DNA of 64,000 bases from Platanthera guangdongensis. Its lineage: Eukaryota > Streptophyta > Magnoliopsida > Asparagales > Orchidaceae. The position numbers and the translations under genes are program-made. Shown in pieces: positions 8,983 to 19,591 of this stretch. The notes below the pieces were generated by a model that was given only the letters and a program-made list of their open reading frames with translations, was not told the origin of the DNA and did no database searches. Each line of letters opens with the position of its first letter. Position 1 is the first letter of the stretch. Location: NCBI GenBank assembly GCA_039583875.1, contig CM077151.1:108022609-108086608 (forward strand), read 5' to 3'.

Positions 8983-11556
8983 ATGGCCAATGACGTTTAT
9001 GCTTCCCGTTTAGATTACTGGTATGTTAATATCATTGCTAAACACACCCCAGCCTTGCCGTCATACCATGGGAATACCAACCGTCCCCACGCTCATCCTC
9101 CCACTAGAATTGAGGCCCCTACTTATGACGGTTTGTGGTATCCCCAAAATTTTAGAGACTGGCTTATGGGAATAGAAAATTATTTTAATTGTCACTTATG
9201 GGACGACCACCAAAAGGTTAACATAGCCCAAGATCGATTAGTAGGTCAAGCCCGCGTGTTTTGGCTAAACGAAGAGCGTCGTGTTGGTAGTTATAAACAT
9301 GCTTGGCCGGCAATGCGTAGCCTACTCTCGGATCAATTTGATCCCGCCAACCTCCGCACTACTAACACCAAGCTTGCGAGTGAGTATCGTTATGGCGCTA
9401 GTCTCATACCTGCCTATAGGAATGATTATATACCTAACGCTAGATCATTTGTCCCCAAAGGTCGGCCTGCTCTTAGTGTACCTACTACCACCTTTAGGGA
9501 AACCATTCTTACTAGATCTTATGCATTGGACTCAAAAGATGTTACTCCTAAAATTTTGACTCCTTTATCCTCGACGCCTAAGCCTCCTGATGTAGTGACT
9601 GATAGTCATGAGGATGCTGATGTAGATGTGGTATCTCTTGATCTTGAGGATGACCAACTAGGTGAGTGTATTCCATCATGTACGTTAGTGACCGACGATT
9701 CTACCGAGTCTGAAATTGAGATTGGATACCCTAGTGATTTGGAAGACGATGTATGAGATGATTACGTTCCGATCTGTGAGAGTATTACGTTGCCTATTAC
9801 GTGCCCTACTAGCGTTGTGTCTGTTCACCCTAGTATTGAGTGTCCTCTCCATGATACGATCCCCATCGCGTTAGATCATACGATCGTACCCACTGAGATT
9901 ATATCTGAGTTATCTGAGGAGTCCGAGAGTGAGGATGTCCCAAGTGTTATTTTGGATGAGTTACCATCTAAGGGATGGGTATTTTTGGACGATTCAGTGG
10001 TTGTACACCCGCATGAGAGTTCTTTGATGTCGTCACCGTTGGGTGAAATTTTTACTAATTCGGATTTTATCCCGGGTTTGATTTTACCGACCCTTCCCCC
10101 TATTTATTTGTCTGTCTTAGATGACTTTTTAGGATGTGGAACCGATATCCCTAGTCTGAGTTATTGTGTCACGCCCACTTTATTAGCTCCTACTTTGACG
10201 TTGACTCAGTGTGTAGATATTACTATGTTGTGCGCACTAGTATTTGGACTATTCACCGCACCTCATAGTCATGACAACGTGTCACTTTTGGCAGCTCTTT
10301 TTTCTGCGTGTCCGTCTACGGTTCCGTCCCCTACTACGAATGACTCTATTTCTTTGGCGACTGTGGCTCTGGATGTGGTGTCCCTTATACATACTTATAT
10401 ACCACACCCGATCGCACGCATTTACCCGCCGCCATTTGATGACCCTCATTTCCCCACGTTAGCGACTATAGTTGGGTCTCTTGAGTTGTTTCGCTTGCAT
10501 ACCTTTGCACATTCGGGGGCATCCAACTATATTGGTTATGATGCGCGGTTCTCCTTGGCATATATTCATTCCAAGCGTGAAAATATTAAAATTGAAATGA
10601 AGACTACGGTGTCAGAGCCCATAAAAATTATCTCTAATTACAAGGCTCCCGTGCCACCTGACTTACCCCCCTTATCCTCTGCGCTTGGGTCAAGTCATGT
10701 ACCACATGGATTCTCTCCTCATGTATCTAGGCCATTAATGATTCATTTTAAGTTTTATCGCATGCACTTCTACTCCTTTTTGAGACTGTCTGATGCTAGA
10801 TATAGTGATTTGGGTTTAGTCTGGTCAGTCCCCGAGCGGATGCCTTCTGGCTCTGTTAATAAATTAATATGTAGGAATGTCGACCCATCCATGATTATGA
10901 AGAACGTCGGATTTTATGCTTTTACTTTGGTTTTTTATAGAGCACATGGTGTTTCACTTTATTTCAAGTTTCCGGACTTTTTACTGTACGTCTCAGTTCC
11001 ACCTGAGTGCCTTTCTCCGTCGTCTCTTCCTACCACTAAATATTCTCTTGGGATGGGGAGTGTTAGTACTGTCGTGTCTATTTTCCATGTTGACTCCTTG
11101 GTTCTTGAACCGGTCGGTAAGATTCTTGTATATTTTCTTTTGCTTGACACCCTTTCGAGTTTTCTCGAAAGTCTTGTTGCTTGTGTTCTAGACAGGTTCT
11201 TAGTGCTATGGGATGTTCATGCTACGACGACACAGATTGCGGGGCCAGATTTGCCCCATGTTGTTGCTGCTTTCAATGGTTCCCCTCTCACGGGCCACTC
11301 ATCGGTGATGAGTGATTTTGAGCGGGGGAGGATTGATGGCGATGATGCTGATGCGGCCGTGGATCTACGACATCGAGAGTTTGTGGATTGGGACGGTCGT
11401 TGCAGCAAGCTCGAAGATGGGAGTCTACCACGACGTTTCTTCGCCAACGCCACCAATGCTACATGTTTTGCTCGACGTCCACCGCCACCAATAAATAAAA
11501 TATATAATTATAAATTACATAATTATAATTATATATTTTATCAATTTTTATTTTAA
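8983..11556 (+). CDS. gag: G1 Gag fused to a long unrecognised region (one internal stop)
   Basis: A single plus frame of 858 codons starts at ATG 8983 and is interrupted only by TGA at 9754-9756 (likely from CGA). Residues 1-135 are a retrotransposon Gag capsid domain (APTYDGLWYPQNFRDWL, RVFWLNEERR, LLSDQF) related to G2 Gag. No CCHC knuckle follows. Residues 180-330 are acidic (Asp/Glu/Ser-rich), and the remaining 500 residues are rich in Ser, Pro, Leu and Val with no family I recognise and no protease, RT or integrase motif. The frame reads through the PPT and 220 nt into the 3' LTR. An 858-codon frame with one stop is unlikely by chance and argues for recent selection on the fusion. Translation across 9754 would need readthrough or an intact sister copy. 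Confidence 0.8.
11320..11333 (+). other. G1 polypurine tract
   Basis: GAGCGGGGGAGGAT immediately precedes the 3' LTR start TGATGGCG. It primes plus-strand cDNA. The same tract is coding (residues R-G-R-I) and is conserved in G2. Confidence 0.88.
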
Positions 11557-12572
11557 GCAATTCTATTTTAAAAGTACTTTATTTCATGCATTTTATTTAG
11601 TTAGTGAATTGTTTAATTTCATATATTGTATTTTCATTTCATGTATTATGATGGGTGCATATAACCATCATAATTTCTTTTTGAATTTTTAATTTTTAAT
11701 GGAGGATGATTGAGTGGTGTAGGCTATATATAGCCATGGTTATAAAGGAATAATTAGATAATGAAAGAAAGAAATCCTAAGATTTCAAATTTTGAATTTT
11801 CCCCCTCCTTTCTCCTTCCTCTTTGAGAAATTCTCCCCCCTTTCTCTTCTCTCTTGGCCGCCGGCATTCTATCTCTCCGACTCTTAGTGGCTCGGCCACC
11901 TTCCCCCTCCCCTCCTCCTCCTTCTCCCTCTCCAAGGGTTTGTCAAAAGGAGAAAACGCCGAGCGTCTTCATCGTCCGGTGTGGATCCGAGGATTTCTGC
12001 GTGGAAATAGAGAATATACCACCGTCAACGTGTGTTCCTCCACTCATCTCTGTGGAAGGTTTTCTTGGGATTTGGGTAACGATTCCTACACCTCTTTGTG
12101 TGATTTCTTCTAACTTATTTGGTGAGGTTTTGGTGGAATTAGAAGGCTAGTTTTTAGTCCGGATTTATAATGAAATTAGCGCTTAATAAAATCTGAATTT
12201 TCAAGCATATATTTCCCGAATATTTTTCATATAACTTGGAGCGGGTAGACCTCGTGAACACTTGAAGAAATCGGGTTCATCACCTTTGATTTTCCCTTGC
12301 GCTCAAGTGATTTGGTAAACCCTCATTTTAATTAATTTGTGATTGAAATTAGGATTTCATTTTAATCTCTAATTTAGCCTGGAACTTTCTTTATTGGAAT
12401 TGTGAATTGCTTGCGCATAATCTAATTTGAATAACTAACTGTCCGGATCGTGTGGGTCCTTTTTGCTTCAGCGAACATTGGCTTATAGCCCTTGTTCAAT
12501 CTATAAAAGGGGTTGCGTCCCTTTGCGTTGATGGTTGTGGAATTTTTGTCTCTTAATGTTTGAGTATTTGAT
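11334..12572 (+). repeat. G1 3' LTR, truncated at its right end
   Basis: Aligns with 7306-8570 at about 97 percent by eye. It breaks off after GTATTTGAT, where the 5' LTR continues for 60 more bases to CATCA. The missing end is not found after T1, so the junction is a deletion or recombination breakpoint rather than a simple insertion. Confidence 0.88.
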
Positions 12573-14340
12573 CCAAGCACACTCAATCCGAGTGGTGACC
12601 GACCATCCTCTCCGCAACATCTTCGAGGGGGTGGAGCATAAAGGCAGGCTGGCTAAGTGGTCGGTGGAGCTGAGCGAGTTCGACGTCTTCTTTGTTCCGC
12701 GGCTCTCGATCAAAGCTCAGGCAATGGCCGACTTCTTGGCCGACTACGTGGTTGAAGTGGCGGAGGAAGAGCTCACCCGCCCAACTCCTTGGAAGGTGAG
12801 GGTGGATGGTGCCTCGGGAAGGCATTCCCTGGGAGTAGGGGTAATCCTGGAAAGCCCTCAGGGGACTCGAATTGAGCAGACAGTGGTGGTGCACTTTCCC
12901 ATTACCAACAACCAGGCCGAGTACGAAGCCGTGATAGCAGGGCTTCGCCTGGCCAGGGAGCTGGGGGTGTCGGATGTGGAGGTCCTTACTGACTCCATGG
13001 TAGTAGCTTCCCAAATCAACGGGGAGTTCAAGGCAAGGGAGCCCACCCTGCGATCGTACTTGGTCAAAGTGAAGGGGGTCATAGGCACTTTTCAAACTTT
13101 CACCATCCGACACGTGCCCAGGGAAGAGAATGAACAAGCCGATCAGCTAGCGAAGCATGGTCCCCGGGTGGGGGGCACCGTTACCGACCTGTTCTGCCCC
13201 TCCATCGAAGAAGGAGAGCTCATGGAAATAGATCAACAAGCTTCGTGGATGAATCTAGTGGTGGTTTTTCTCTCCACGGGAGAGTATCAGGAGGGGTCAG
13301 ATAAGAAGAAACTGAGGCACAAGTCAACATATTACCTCCTCCAGGACGGGCAGATATACAGGAAGACCCTCTCAGGGATGCTAGCCCGCTGCGTGACTGA
13401 GGGAGAAGTGCGAAGGATCTTGCAGGAAGTCCACTCCGGGGAATGTGGGAGTCACTCCGGGAGTCGGACCCTGGAAGGGAGGATAGTCAGGCAAGGGTAT
13501 TTCTGGCCCACCCTGGGCCGAGACGCCGCAGAGTTCGCAAGAATATGTCATAAATGCCAGCTGTTTGCCCCTCTCCAGCTACAGCCGGCCCAGCGACTCA
13601 GAAGTATCACGGCCCCATGCCCCTTCGCAATTTGGGGAATGGATTTGGTTGGACCATTCCCCCAAGCCAGTGGTTAGAGAAAGTTCCTCCTAGTAATGAT
13701 CGACTACTTCTCAAAGTGGATGGAGGTGAAGGCGTTGGCCAAGGTGACCTCCTAGGTGATCAGGAACTTTGTTTGGGGGGGAGATCATCTGTCGCCATGG
13801 GCTGCCCTAGGCCATCGTCACGGACAACGGGCCCCAGTTCGCCAGTGCCGAATTCACCAGCTTCTGCGAGTAGCTTGGAATCGACCTCAGGTTCGCCTCG
13901 GTCCATCACCCCAGGAGCAGCGGGCAGGTGGAGGCCGCAAACAAGATCATCGTCAATCTCCTCAAGAAGAAGGTGGAGAATTTGAAGGGGAGCTGGGTGG
14001 AGCAGCTTTCCACAGTTCTTTGGGCCCTAAGGACCACCCCCAACATGGCTACGAGAGATACCCCCTTCAAACTCTCCCATGGATGCGAGGCAGTGCTCCC
14101 CGTAGAATTCGAAGTCCAAACACCGTGAGTCGTTACGACAAAAGAAGGCTGTGAGGAATGGCAAGCGGAGAATGAGGAGGAACTGAGGCTCTCCCTTGAC
14201 ATGGTGGAAGAGGTGAGGGACGTTTCCGCTATCCGGCAGGAGGAGGTGAAAAGAAGAATGACCAAGTACTTCGACAAGCATGTCAGGGTCAAGCAGTTCG
14301 TGGAAGGGGACTTGGTGCTGAAGAAGGTGGATGCAGTAGG
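12573..14340 (+). pseudogene. pol: T1 pol fragment: RNase H, second RNase H, integrase
   Basis: The fragment opens inside the RT-linked RNase H (VVTDHPLRNIFEG, then KWSVELSEF and KAQAMADFLADY). A second RNase H follows (VDGASGRHSLGVG with the first catalytic Asp, NNQAEYEAVIAGL with the Glu, LTDSMVVASQI with the next Asp, and ENEQADQLAK). Then comes integrase with its HHCC zinc site (HSGECGSHSG ... CHKCQ) and the first catalytic Asp (WGMDLVGPFP). After 13675 the frame is broken by TAG codons at 13675 and about 13753 and by frameshifts. The second Asp (VTDNGPQF) and the Glu (SGQVEAANK) can be read in other frames at about 13815 and 13925. The integrase tail fades at about 14340. Non-functional. 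Confidence 0.9.
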
Positions 14341-14365
14341 TAGGTCAGCATCCGTAGGGAAGCTC

Positions 14366-15247
14366 AATGGTGTTAGTAGTAGACCCCGAGCAGATCCCGC
14401 TGTCAGGCTCTCACCTAGCTGGCAGGGCTGGAAGTCACTCGGTGTCATCCTTGGCCTCGAGCAGATCCCGCTGTCTGGCTCTCACCTAGCTGGCAGGGCA
14501 GGAAGTCACTCGATGGTGTTAGTAGTGGACCCCGAGCAGATCCCGCTGTCAGGCTCTCACCTAGCTGGCAGGGATGGAAGTCACTCGGTGTCATCCTTGG
14601 CCTCGAGCAGATCCCGCTATCAGGCTCTCACCTAGCTGGCAGGGCTGGAAGTCACTCGATGGTGTTAGTAGTGGACCCCGAGCAGATCCTGCTGTCAGGC
14701 TCTCACATATCTGGCAGTGCTGGAAGTCACTCGGTGTCATCCTTGGCCTCGAGCAGATCCCGCTGTCAGGCTCTCACCTAGCTGGCAGGGCTGGAAGTCA
14801 CTCGATGGTGTTAGTAGTATACCCCGAGAAGATCCCGCTGTCAGGCTCTCACCTAGCTGGCAAGGCTGGAAGTCACTCGGTGTCATCCATGGCCTCGAGC
14901 AGATCCCGCTTTCGGGCTCTCACCTAGCTGGCAGGGCTGGAAGTCACTCGATGGTGTTAGTAGTGGACCCCGATCAAATCCCGCTGTCAGGCTCTCACCT
15001 AGCTGGCTGGGCTGGAAGTCACTCGGTGTCATCCTTGGCCTCGAGCAGATCCCGCTGTCAGGCTCTCACCTAGCTGGCAGGGCTGGAAGTCACTCGATGG
15101 TGTTAGTAGTGGACCCCGAGCAAATCCGGCTGTCAGGCTCTCACCTAGCTGGCAGGGCTGGAAGTCACTCGGTGTCATCCTTAGCCTTGAGCAGATCCCG
15201 CTGTCAGGCTCCCCTAGCTGACAGGGCTGGAGGTCACTCGATGGTGT
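14366..15247 (+). repeat. T1 3' tandem repeats, alternating 75- and 71-bp monomers
   Basis: About 12 monomers share the core GGCTCTCACCTAGCTGGCAG and GAGCAGATCCCGCTGTCA. Two variants alternate: one with ACTCGATGGTGTTAGTAGT (75 bp) and one with ACTCGGTGTCATCCTTGGCC (71 bp), giving a dimer of about 146 bp. The average spacing of GAGCAGATCC is 73 bp. The array begins right after integrase. Open frames of 66-144 codons across it arise because the repeat has no stop in some frames and are not genes. Confidence 0.92.
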
Positions 15248-15717
15248 CGGCCTTGAAATCGTCAGATAAAGGTCAAAGTCTCAGTGCCAAGAAGCAAAGG
15301 GGAAAAGGTTCTGTCAGGGCGAGCTCGGACTAGGCAAATCCAGCTCGACATGATCAAAAAGGCAAGCCAGGCTGGAGGACTCTGCATGAGCGAGTACAGA
15401 CTCGTCATTCCATGCTCGGCATAGGCAAGTAGGTCGCGGACCCGGGCCTCGCCAAAGGAGGGCGAGCCAGGCCGGGGGACCTTACCCCTTTGCCTGTTTA
15501 ACTTGGAAACTTTTCCTTTTTTCGCTCAACCTGGATGGCTCGCGTGCGAGTTATGGCCGCGAAGGGAAGCACATCCACTAGCGGGCGCGCTCTCATAACT
15601 ACCCTTCTCGTGGAACCTGTCTCGGCGTGGTCGCGTGGGGAAACACTCGCATATATTTAGAGTTCAACAAAGAAAGTAAAGAAAAAAAGGAAATGGCACG
15701 GGTATGATCAAACAACT
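15248..15717. other. T1 3' region between repeats and antisense gene A
   Basis: Non-coding by appearance. It contains GC-rich degenerate repeats of GCGAGCCAGG and CTCGGCATAGGCAAG, similar in composition to the T1 LTR. Confidence 0.5.
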
Positions 15718-15723
15718 TTTATT
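15718..15723 (-). terminator. Poly(A) signal of antisense gene A
   Basis: AATAAA on the minus strand, about 70 nt beyond the stop codon at 15793-15795 and within an A/T-rich stretch. It fits a transcript end for the antisense unit. Confidence 0.6.
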
Positions 15724-15792
15724 ATTTACAAAAAGTAATTACAGGAGGCTCGCCTCGGCGAATAAACGAAAAAGGAAAAAAGAAAATACAGG

Positions 15793-18012
15793 CTACCCTC
15801 GGGCCTCGCCCCCTCCGCCGGACTGGTCCTCACCGTCGCCCGAAGGATCCTGAAAGCTTTTCCCGAACATCGCGTCCAGGCTGTCCTCCTTCTCGCTGGG
15901 CGGCGTTGCCGGGAATAGGCTCGGCAATAGGTCCCGAGCCGAGATCCCCTCGCACCCCTCCACCAGCACCCCAGAATCCTTCATCATCTGGAGGGTGCAC
16001 TCGGTGGCTTGGATAGAGTTGATCCGCAATCTCTCGACGAGGTCGGCCTCGCCAAAGCTCCGCGGGCTCTTGTAGGGGAGGGTGGGGTCGAGGTCATGAG
16101 GCGGGAAGAAGATCTCTGCCTGGCGACGCACCTCGCTGAGGAGGTGCTGATTCTCCCCCTTCAGCTTCGTGTTCACGCCCTCCAGCTCAGAAAGGCGTGC
16201 GCGCAGCTGGCCGATCTCCTCCCCCTGCTCAGCGTTGCGAGCTTGGAGCTCCCCTGCAGCCTCGGCATCCGCGACCAGTAGTGCGCGCAGCTGACTGACC
16301 TCCTTCCCCAGCTCGGTGTTGCAAGCCTGAAGCTCGCCCGCCGGCTTGGCATCCTGGAAAAGAGTCCATTTAGCCGCAGCACAAAATATTCTAAGTGAAA
16401 AAGGACAGCGCTTGAAACTTACCAACCCGCAGGCGGCTTGGGCGAGTAGACCCTCCGCTATGCCGAGCCGCCTCGCCTGATCAGTGACCTTATCCTTGGC
16501 AAGGTCGCGAGCCTGCTCAGCCTTTTCGAGTTGGTGGCTGAGGGCAAAGCTGCGGCGTGCCAGCATGTGATGCAGCTCCAGGGTCTGCAGGTGGGACTAC
16601 AGGCCCTCATGGCCGAGCTGCCGAAGGGTCATCTTCTTGTAGGCCTCGGCATCCTCCCAACCATATAGGCCGAAGCCGAGGGCGTAGGCGTGACCGGTGG
16701 TAGACTCGCGGTCATGCCAGGAGGGGTGAAGAGTGGAGACAGAGACTCGATGAGCGAGCTCGTCCCACTGCAGCATGGGCTCGCCCACCAAATCCTTCCA
16801 GCGCGCGCCGAAGTTGAAGAGGGGGTGTTGCTTCGGCGGCGCACGCTCGCGGGCAGCCCTCTTCGCCGATGGAGGAGGGGAGATCGCCGCCGTGGAAGAG
16901 GAGCCCTCGCCACCTTTCCTCCCCTTACTGGTTATCTCCTGCCGCGGGCTCTCCGGCGACGCGTCGGGAGGGGTCGCCGACGAGCTGATGTATTTGGGGC
17001 TGGGCTGTTGTTGTTGTTGCCCCCGCGGAGCCAGCAGGGCTCTCCGCATCTTCTTCATTTGCCGATGGCCGAATGGCGGGTTCGATCCCGCGTCCTCAGG
17101 TCGCCTCTTGCTGGAAGGGGGTTGCGAGAGGGCTGCCTCATCTCGGCAGGCCGCCGCAGCCGCCTTCTCGCGAGCAAGGGGGTCGGCATGGAGCCCCGGA
17201 TCCGCGAACGGCGGGTTCACGGGGATTATTCGCTCCCCTGCAGGAAAACACTCCGAAAAAGTTATGAATTTAGCAAGAATATGGCGAGTTCGGCGGGTAG
17301 GCGAACTCGGCAAGATGAGGAGGGAAGCATACCTTCGCCGGGCAGAACGGGGGGGGGGGGGGGGGAGCGCGTCGAGGCCCATCCGCAGGAAGGTGACCTC
17401 GAAATCTTTATGGAGGAAGTATTTGTGGAGCTCGACGTCGTTGCCGGACACGGCCGGCGGGGGGTACACCTCCTCGCCCTTCTGCTGAGGCGAGTAGGGG
17501 ATGTTGCCGAGATCGCCCTTGATGAAGGCGATCTTGGTCATCTAGGTGTGGTGCTTGTTCGCGATCTCGCGAACTTTGATTAGCGAGCCGCCGAAGTAGG
17601 TGACCCCGTCCGGCGTCGCCTTGTAGGAGAAGAGCTTCCTGAACACCGTCAGGTTGAACTTGATCCTCTCCCGCCGGAGGTAACTCGCGAACGCCACCAT
17701 CATCGCGATGACGTTGGAATTCAGCTGCGCGGGCACGGCTCCGTAGTATTTTAAGATCTGCCGGATCTCCGGCCATAGGGGGAGTCGTAACCCCACCTCA
17801 AAATGAGAAAGGGGGAAGGCGAGCTCATCCTCGTAAAAGGTATTGATGGCCTCCCGCCGTTTTGGCCTGCGAGCCTCAAAGCCCGGCGGAACGTGCTCCG
17901 CCACAAACTCGGCGAGCTCCTCCTCACTAGTGTGCCCCTCGAAGAAGTAATAGTCTGTGAAGTGCTGAGCGCACTTGGAGCGGCCATCGGCATCTGGATT
18001 CGCCTTGCCCAT
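15793..18012 (-). CDS. T1 antisense gene A: PF04195-like protein with coiled coil
   Basis: Minus-strand gene opposite to T1 pol. Start ATG at 18012-18010 (MGKANPDADGR) was chosen over the upstream ATG at 18087 because the TATA box at 18111-18120 puts transcription near 18085. The N-terminal 180 residues resemble the plant 'putative gypsy-type transposon' domain (PF04195): FPLSHFEVGLRLPLWPEI, ILKYYGAVPAQLNSN and FRKLFSYKA are visible. A basic, Ser/Pro/Gln-rich middle and a long coiled coil (ELQARNAEQGEEIGQL) follow. Probable introns are 17238-17332 (GTATGC...CTGCAG) and 16354-16422 (GTAAGT...TTCCAG); both joins stay in frame. Two in-frame TAG codons (17542-17544 and 16597-16599) and a G-run at 17350-17365 damage this copy. 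Function unknown. Such antisense frames are known in Tat-lineage elements. Confidence 0.75.
16354..16422 (-). other. Predicted intron in antisense gene A
   Basis: 69 nt, donor GTAAGT and acceptor CTCTTTTCCAG on the minus strand. The coiled-coil frame is continuous across the join (ACGL to DAKPAGELQ). Confidence 0.7.
17238..17332 (-). other. Predicted intron in antisense gene A
   Basis: 95 nt, donor GTATGC and acceptor TTTTCCTGCAG. The join gives LPGEGERIIPVNPP, provided the nearby G-run (17350-17365) is read in the right register. Confidence 0.7.
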
Positions 18013-18110
18013 GTTCACAGAGGCAGAAGTAGAGCGCGAGCAGGAAACAAAAATGCGCAGGGAGAAGGGAAAAATCAATAAAGGCACAGTACGGGGGTAG
18101 GTGAGGGGGG

Positions 18111-18120
18111 CTATTTATAG
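18111..18120 (-). promoter_or_regulatory. TATA box of antisense gene A
   Basis: CTATAAATAG on the minus strand, about 100 nt upstream of the chosen ATG. Confidence 0.65.
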
Positions 18121-18236
18121 GGAAAAAAAATTTGGGGCAGGCTGTCCAATCAACACAGCTCGCCACCCCAGCTCGCCACCCCAGCTCGCCGACTTCCGGC
18201 GCACCCCAACCAAGGCTAAGCCAAACATTGCAGCAT

Positions 18237-18281
18237 TTTATTTAAGTAACAGGATCAAGAATATTTTAAGATTTATTTATT
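18237..18281 (-). terminator. Poly(A) signals of antisense gene B
   Basis: AATAAATAAA (18272-18281) and AATAAA (18237-18242) on the minus strand, between the stop of gene B (18478) and the TATA box of gene A (18120). This is the spacing expected of two consecutive transcription units. Confidence 0.55.
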
Positions 18282-18477
18282 ACAGAAATAAAGTTCAGGA
18301 TTTAAAGAGCAGGGCGCGCAAGCAGGGAGGGCATCGGGATGCGAGTGTCGGTCGGCTCGGCAAGGGAGCCGCTCACTTACCTACCCCGGCCTCGTGACCC
18401 CCGCCCCCCAGGCTGTCGCGCGCGGAGCAGCTCGCGGATCCTTCCGGAATTCCTTTGCGCAACCGAGAGACCGTCGT

Positions 18478-19415
18478 CTATCTCGTCCGGAGCCAGGAGG
18501 GGGACATCAGCTCGCCAACTTGGCCACGAAGCACCTCGTCAGCAAGACGCGCGTAGTCGCGCTGCAGCGTCTCGTTGACCCCCTGCACCTCGCGCAGCCC
18601 GCACACCAACTTTTTGAGGAGCTTGACCTCCCTCCTCGTCAACTTGCCTTGATCCACCTCAGGACCCAGGTAGGAGTCCAGCGAGCTCGGGGAAGGGAGG
18701 TGAGAATAGTGGGCAGCCCACGAGGATTCCTCGGCAGCCGATTGACTGGGAAGAGCAGTGAAGACAGGTATTAGCAGAAAGGGGAGAAAAAACTCATGAA
18801 GCAATCCAGGCAAGACTGACCAGACGAACTCGGCAGATCGAGGGAGGTGCGGGGAGGGATGAACCTCAGATCCTTCCTGCGACCTGGGCCGCGAGCCCCA
18901 GGCGAGATGAGCTCGAATCCCGGGGTGGGAATGGTACACAGACCCGCCCCTGCAACCATGTCAGCTTGGCGAGGAGGGGAAGTGCACACTGGTGAATTCG
19001 GCCTCTACGAGCTCACAGGCAGGATCCCAAAGAGAAGAGGCGGGTCCCGGGGATGGCTGTCCGGTGCCGACAATCGCGAGTTGGCGGGCGTGGTCTCACC
19101 TCGCGGTGTGGGCTCTCGCGGCGCGACGCCCTCGCCATCTGGTTAACCGTCCAGGTCGTCGCCAACTACGACCACCTCTCTATCCTTCTCAAGAATAGTT
19201 CGGATGGAAGAGCCGGTCTCACGAGCCAGGGTGGCCCTCAGGTCGTTGAAAATGGGATCAGCCGCCTCAGGGAATGGCTTTGACTTCTTGGAACTGGGCT
19301 CAGCAGAATCGGTTTGGGGAGCTTTCGCGGGGACCGCCATCAGAGCGGCAACGCGAGCCGCGGAGGCCTGGAGGGCTCGGTCTATGCACTCTTGGATCTC
19401 CTTAGGAAGAGGCAT
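18478..19415 (-). CDS. T1 antisense gene B: small multi-exon protein, function unknown
   Basis: Start ATG at 19415-19413 (MPLPKEIQECIDRALQAS), about 55 nt below a TATA box at 19468-19478. The first exon encodes about 90 residues with an Ala-rich helix and a basic SSKKSKPFPE patch, then meets an in-frame TAA at 19143-19145. It would otherwise continue to a donor CGAG|GTGAGA near 19100. Probable further exons end with a Leu/Arg-rich helix (TRREVKLLKKLVCGL ... YARLADEVLRGQ) before the stop at 18478. An intron with acceptor TTCCCAG near 18750 is likely; the middle exon borders are uncertain. I recognise no family. It lies head-to-tail behind gene A. Confidence 0.5.
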
Positions 19416-19467
19416 CTTGGCAGGGCAGCAGAGGGAATGACAAGAGTCAGGCAGGTGGGCAGGTGCA

Positions 19468-19478
19468 CATATATATAG
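19468..19478 (-). promoter_or_regulatory. TATA box of antisense gene B
   Basis: CTATATATATG on the minus strand, about 55 nt upstream of the ATG at 19415. Confidence 0.6.
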
Positions 19479-19576
19479 CCGCAGGTGGACCCCACCAGAA
19501 GATTCCCTCCAACTCGCCAACCAGCGCTCGCCGAACACTTGGGGTTGGATGTTTCTTTCCGAGCTTTACCAAGCTT

Positions 19577-19591
19577 GAAAAGAGTGGGGAT
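19577..19591 (+). other. T1 polypurine tract
   Basis: GAAAAGAGTGGGGAT, ending at the base before the LTR start TGTGTACAAC. Confidence 0.7.

Larger units (their letters stand above)
7306..12572 (+). mobile_element. G1: gag-only gypsy element, 3' LTR truncated
   Basis: The 5' LTR (7306-8631), PBS (8635-8650), one very long frame (8983-11556), PPT (11320-11333) and 3' LTR (11334-12572) run in plus orientation. The 3' LTR stops about 60 bp short of its end and is fused directly to T1 at 12573. There is no protease, RT, RNase H or integrase. The LTR termini (TGATG...CATCA), the PBS (T-G-C/G-T-ATCAAAG-G/C-GAGG), the PPT core (AGCGGGGGAGGAT) and the Gag motif FWLNEERR are shared with G2 at 57637. 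G2-like elements are therefore the probable source of its enzymes. Confidence 0.88.

Noticed and set aside
9281..9559. Plus-strand 92-codon frame inside G1 gag
   Set aside because: Alternative-frame shadow of the Gag frame at 8983.
14366..15247. Regular repeat with variable inserts, CRISPR-like at first sight
   Set aside because: The whole 71-75 bp monomer repeats with no unique spacers, and it lies in a plant gypsy 3' region. It is a tandem repeat.
14201..15333. Frames of 78-144 codons across the tandem repeats
   Set aside because: They are the same repeat peptide in each unit and a result of stop-free phases, not a protein family.
16690..17583. 297-codon plus-strand frame
   Set aside because: Shadow of antisense gene A in GC-rich DNA. 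The minus strand has the TATA box, introns, poly(A) signal and a recognisable domain.
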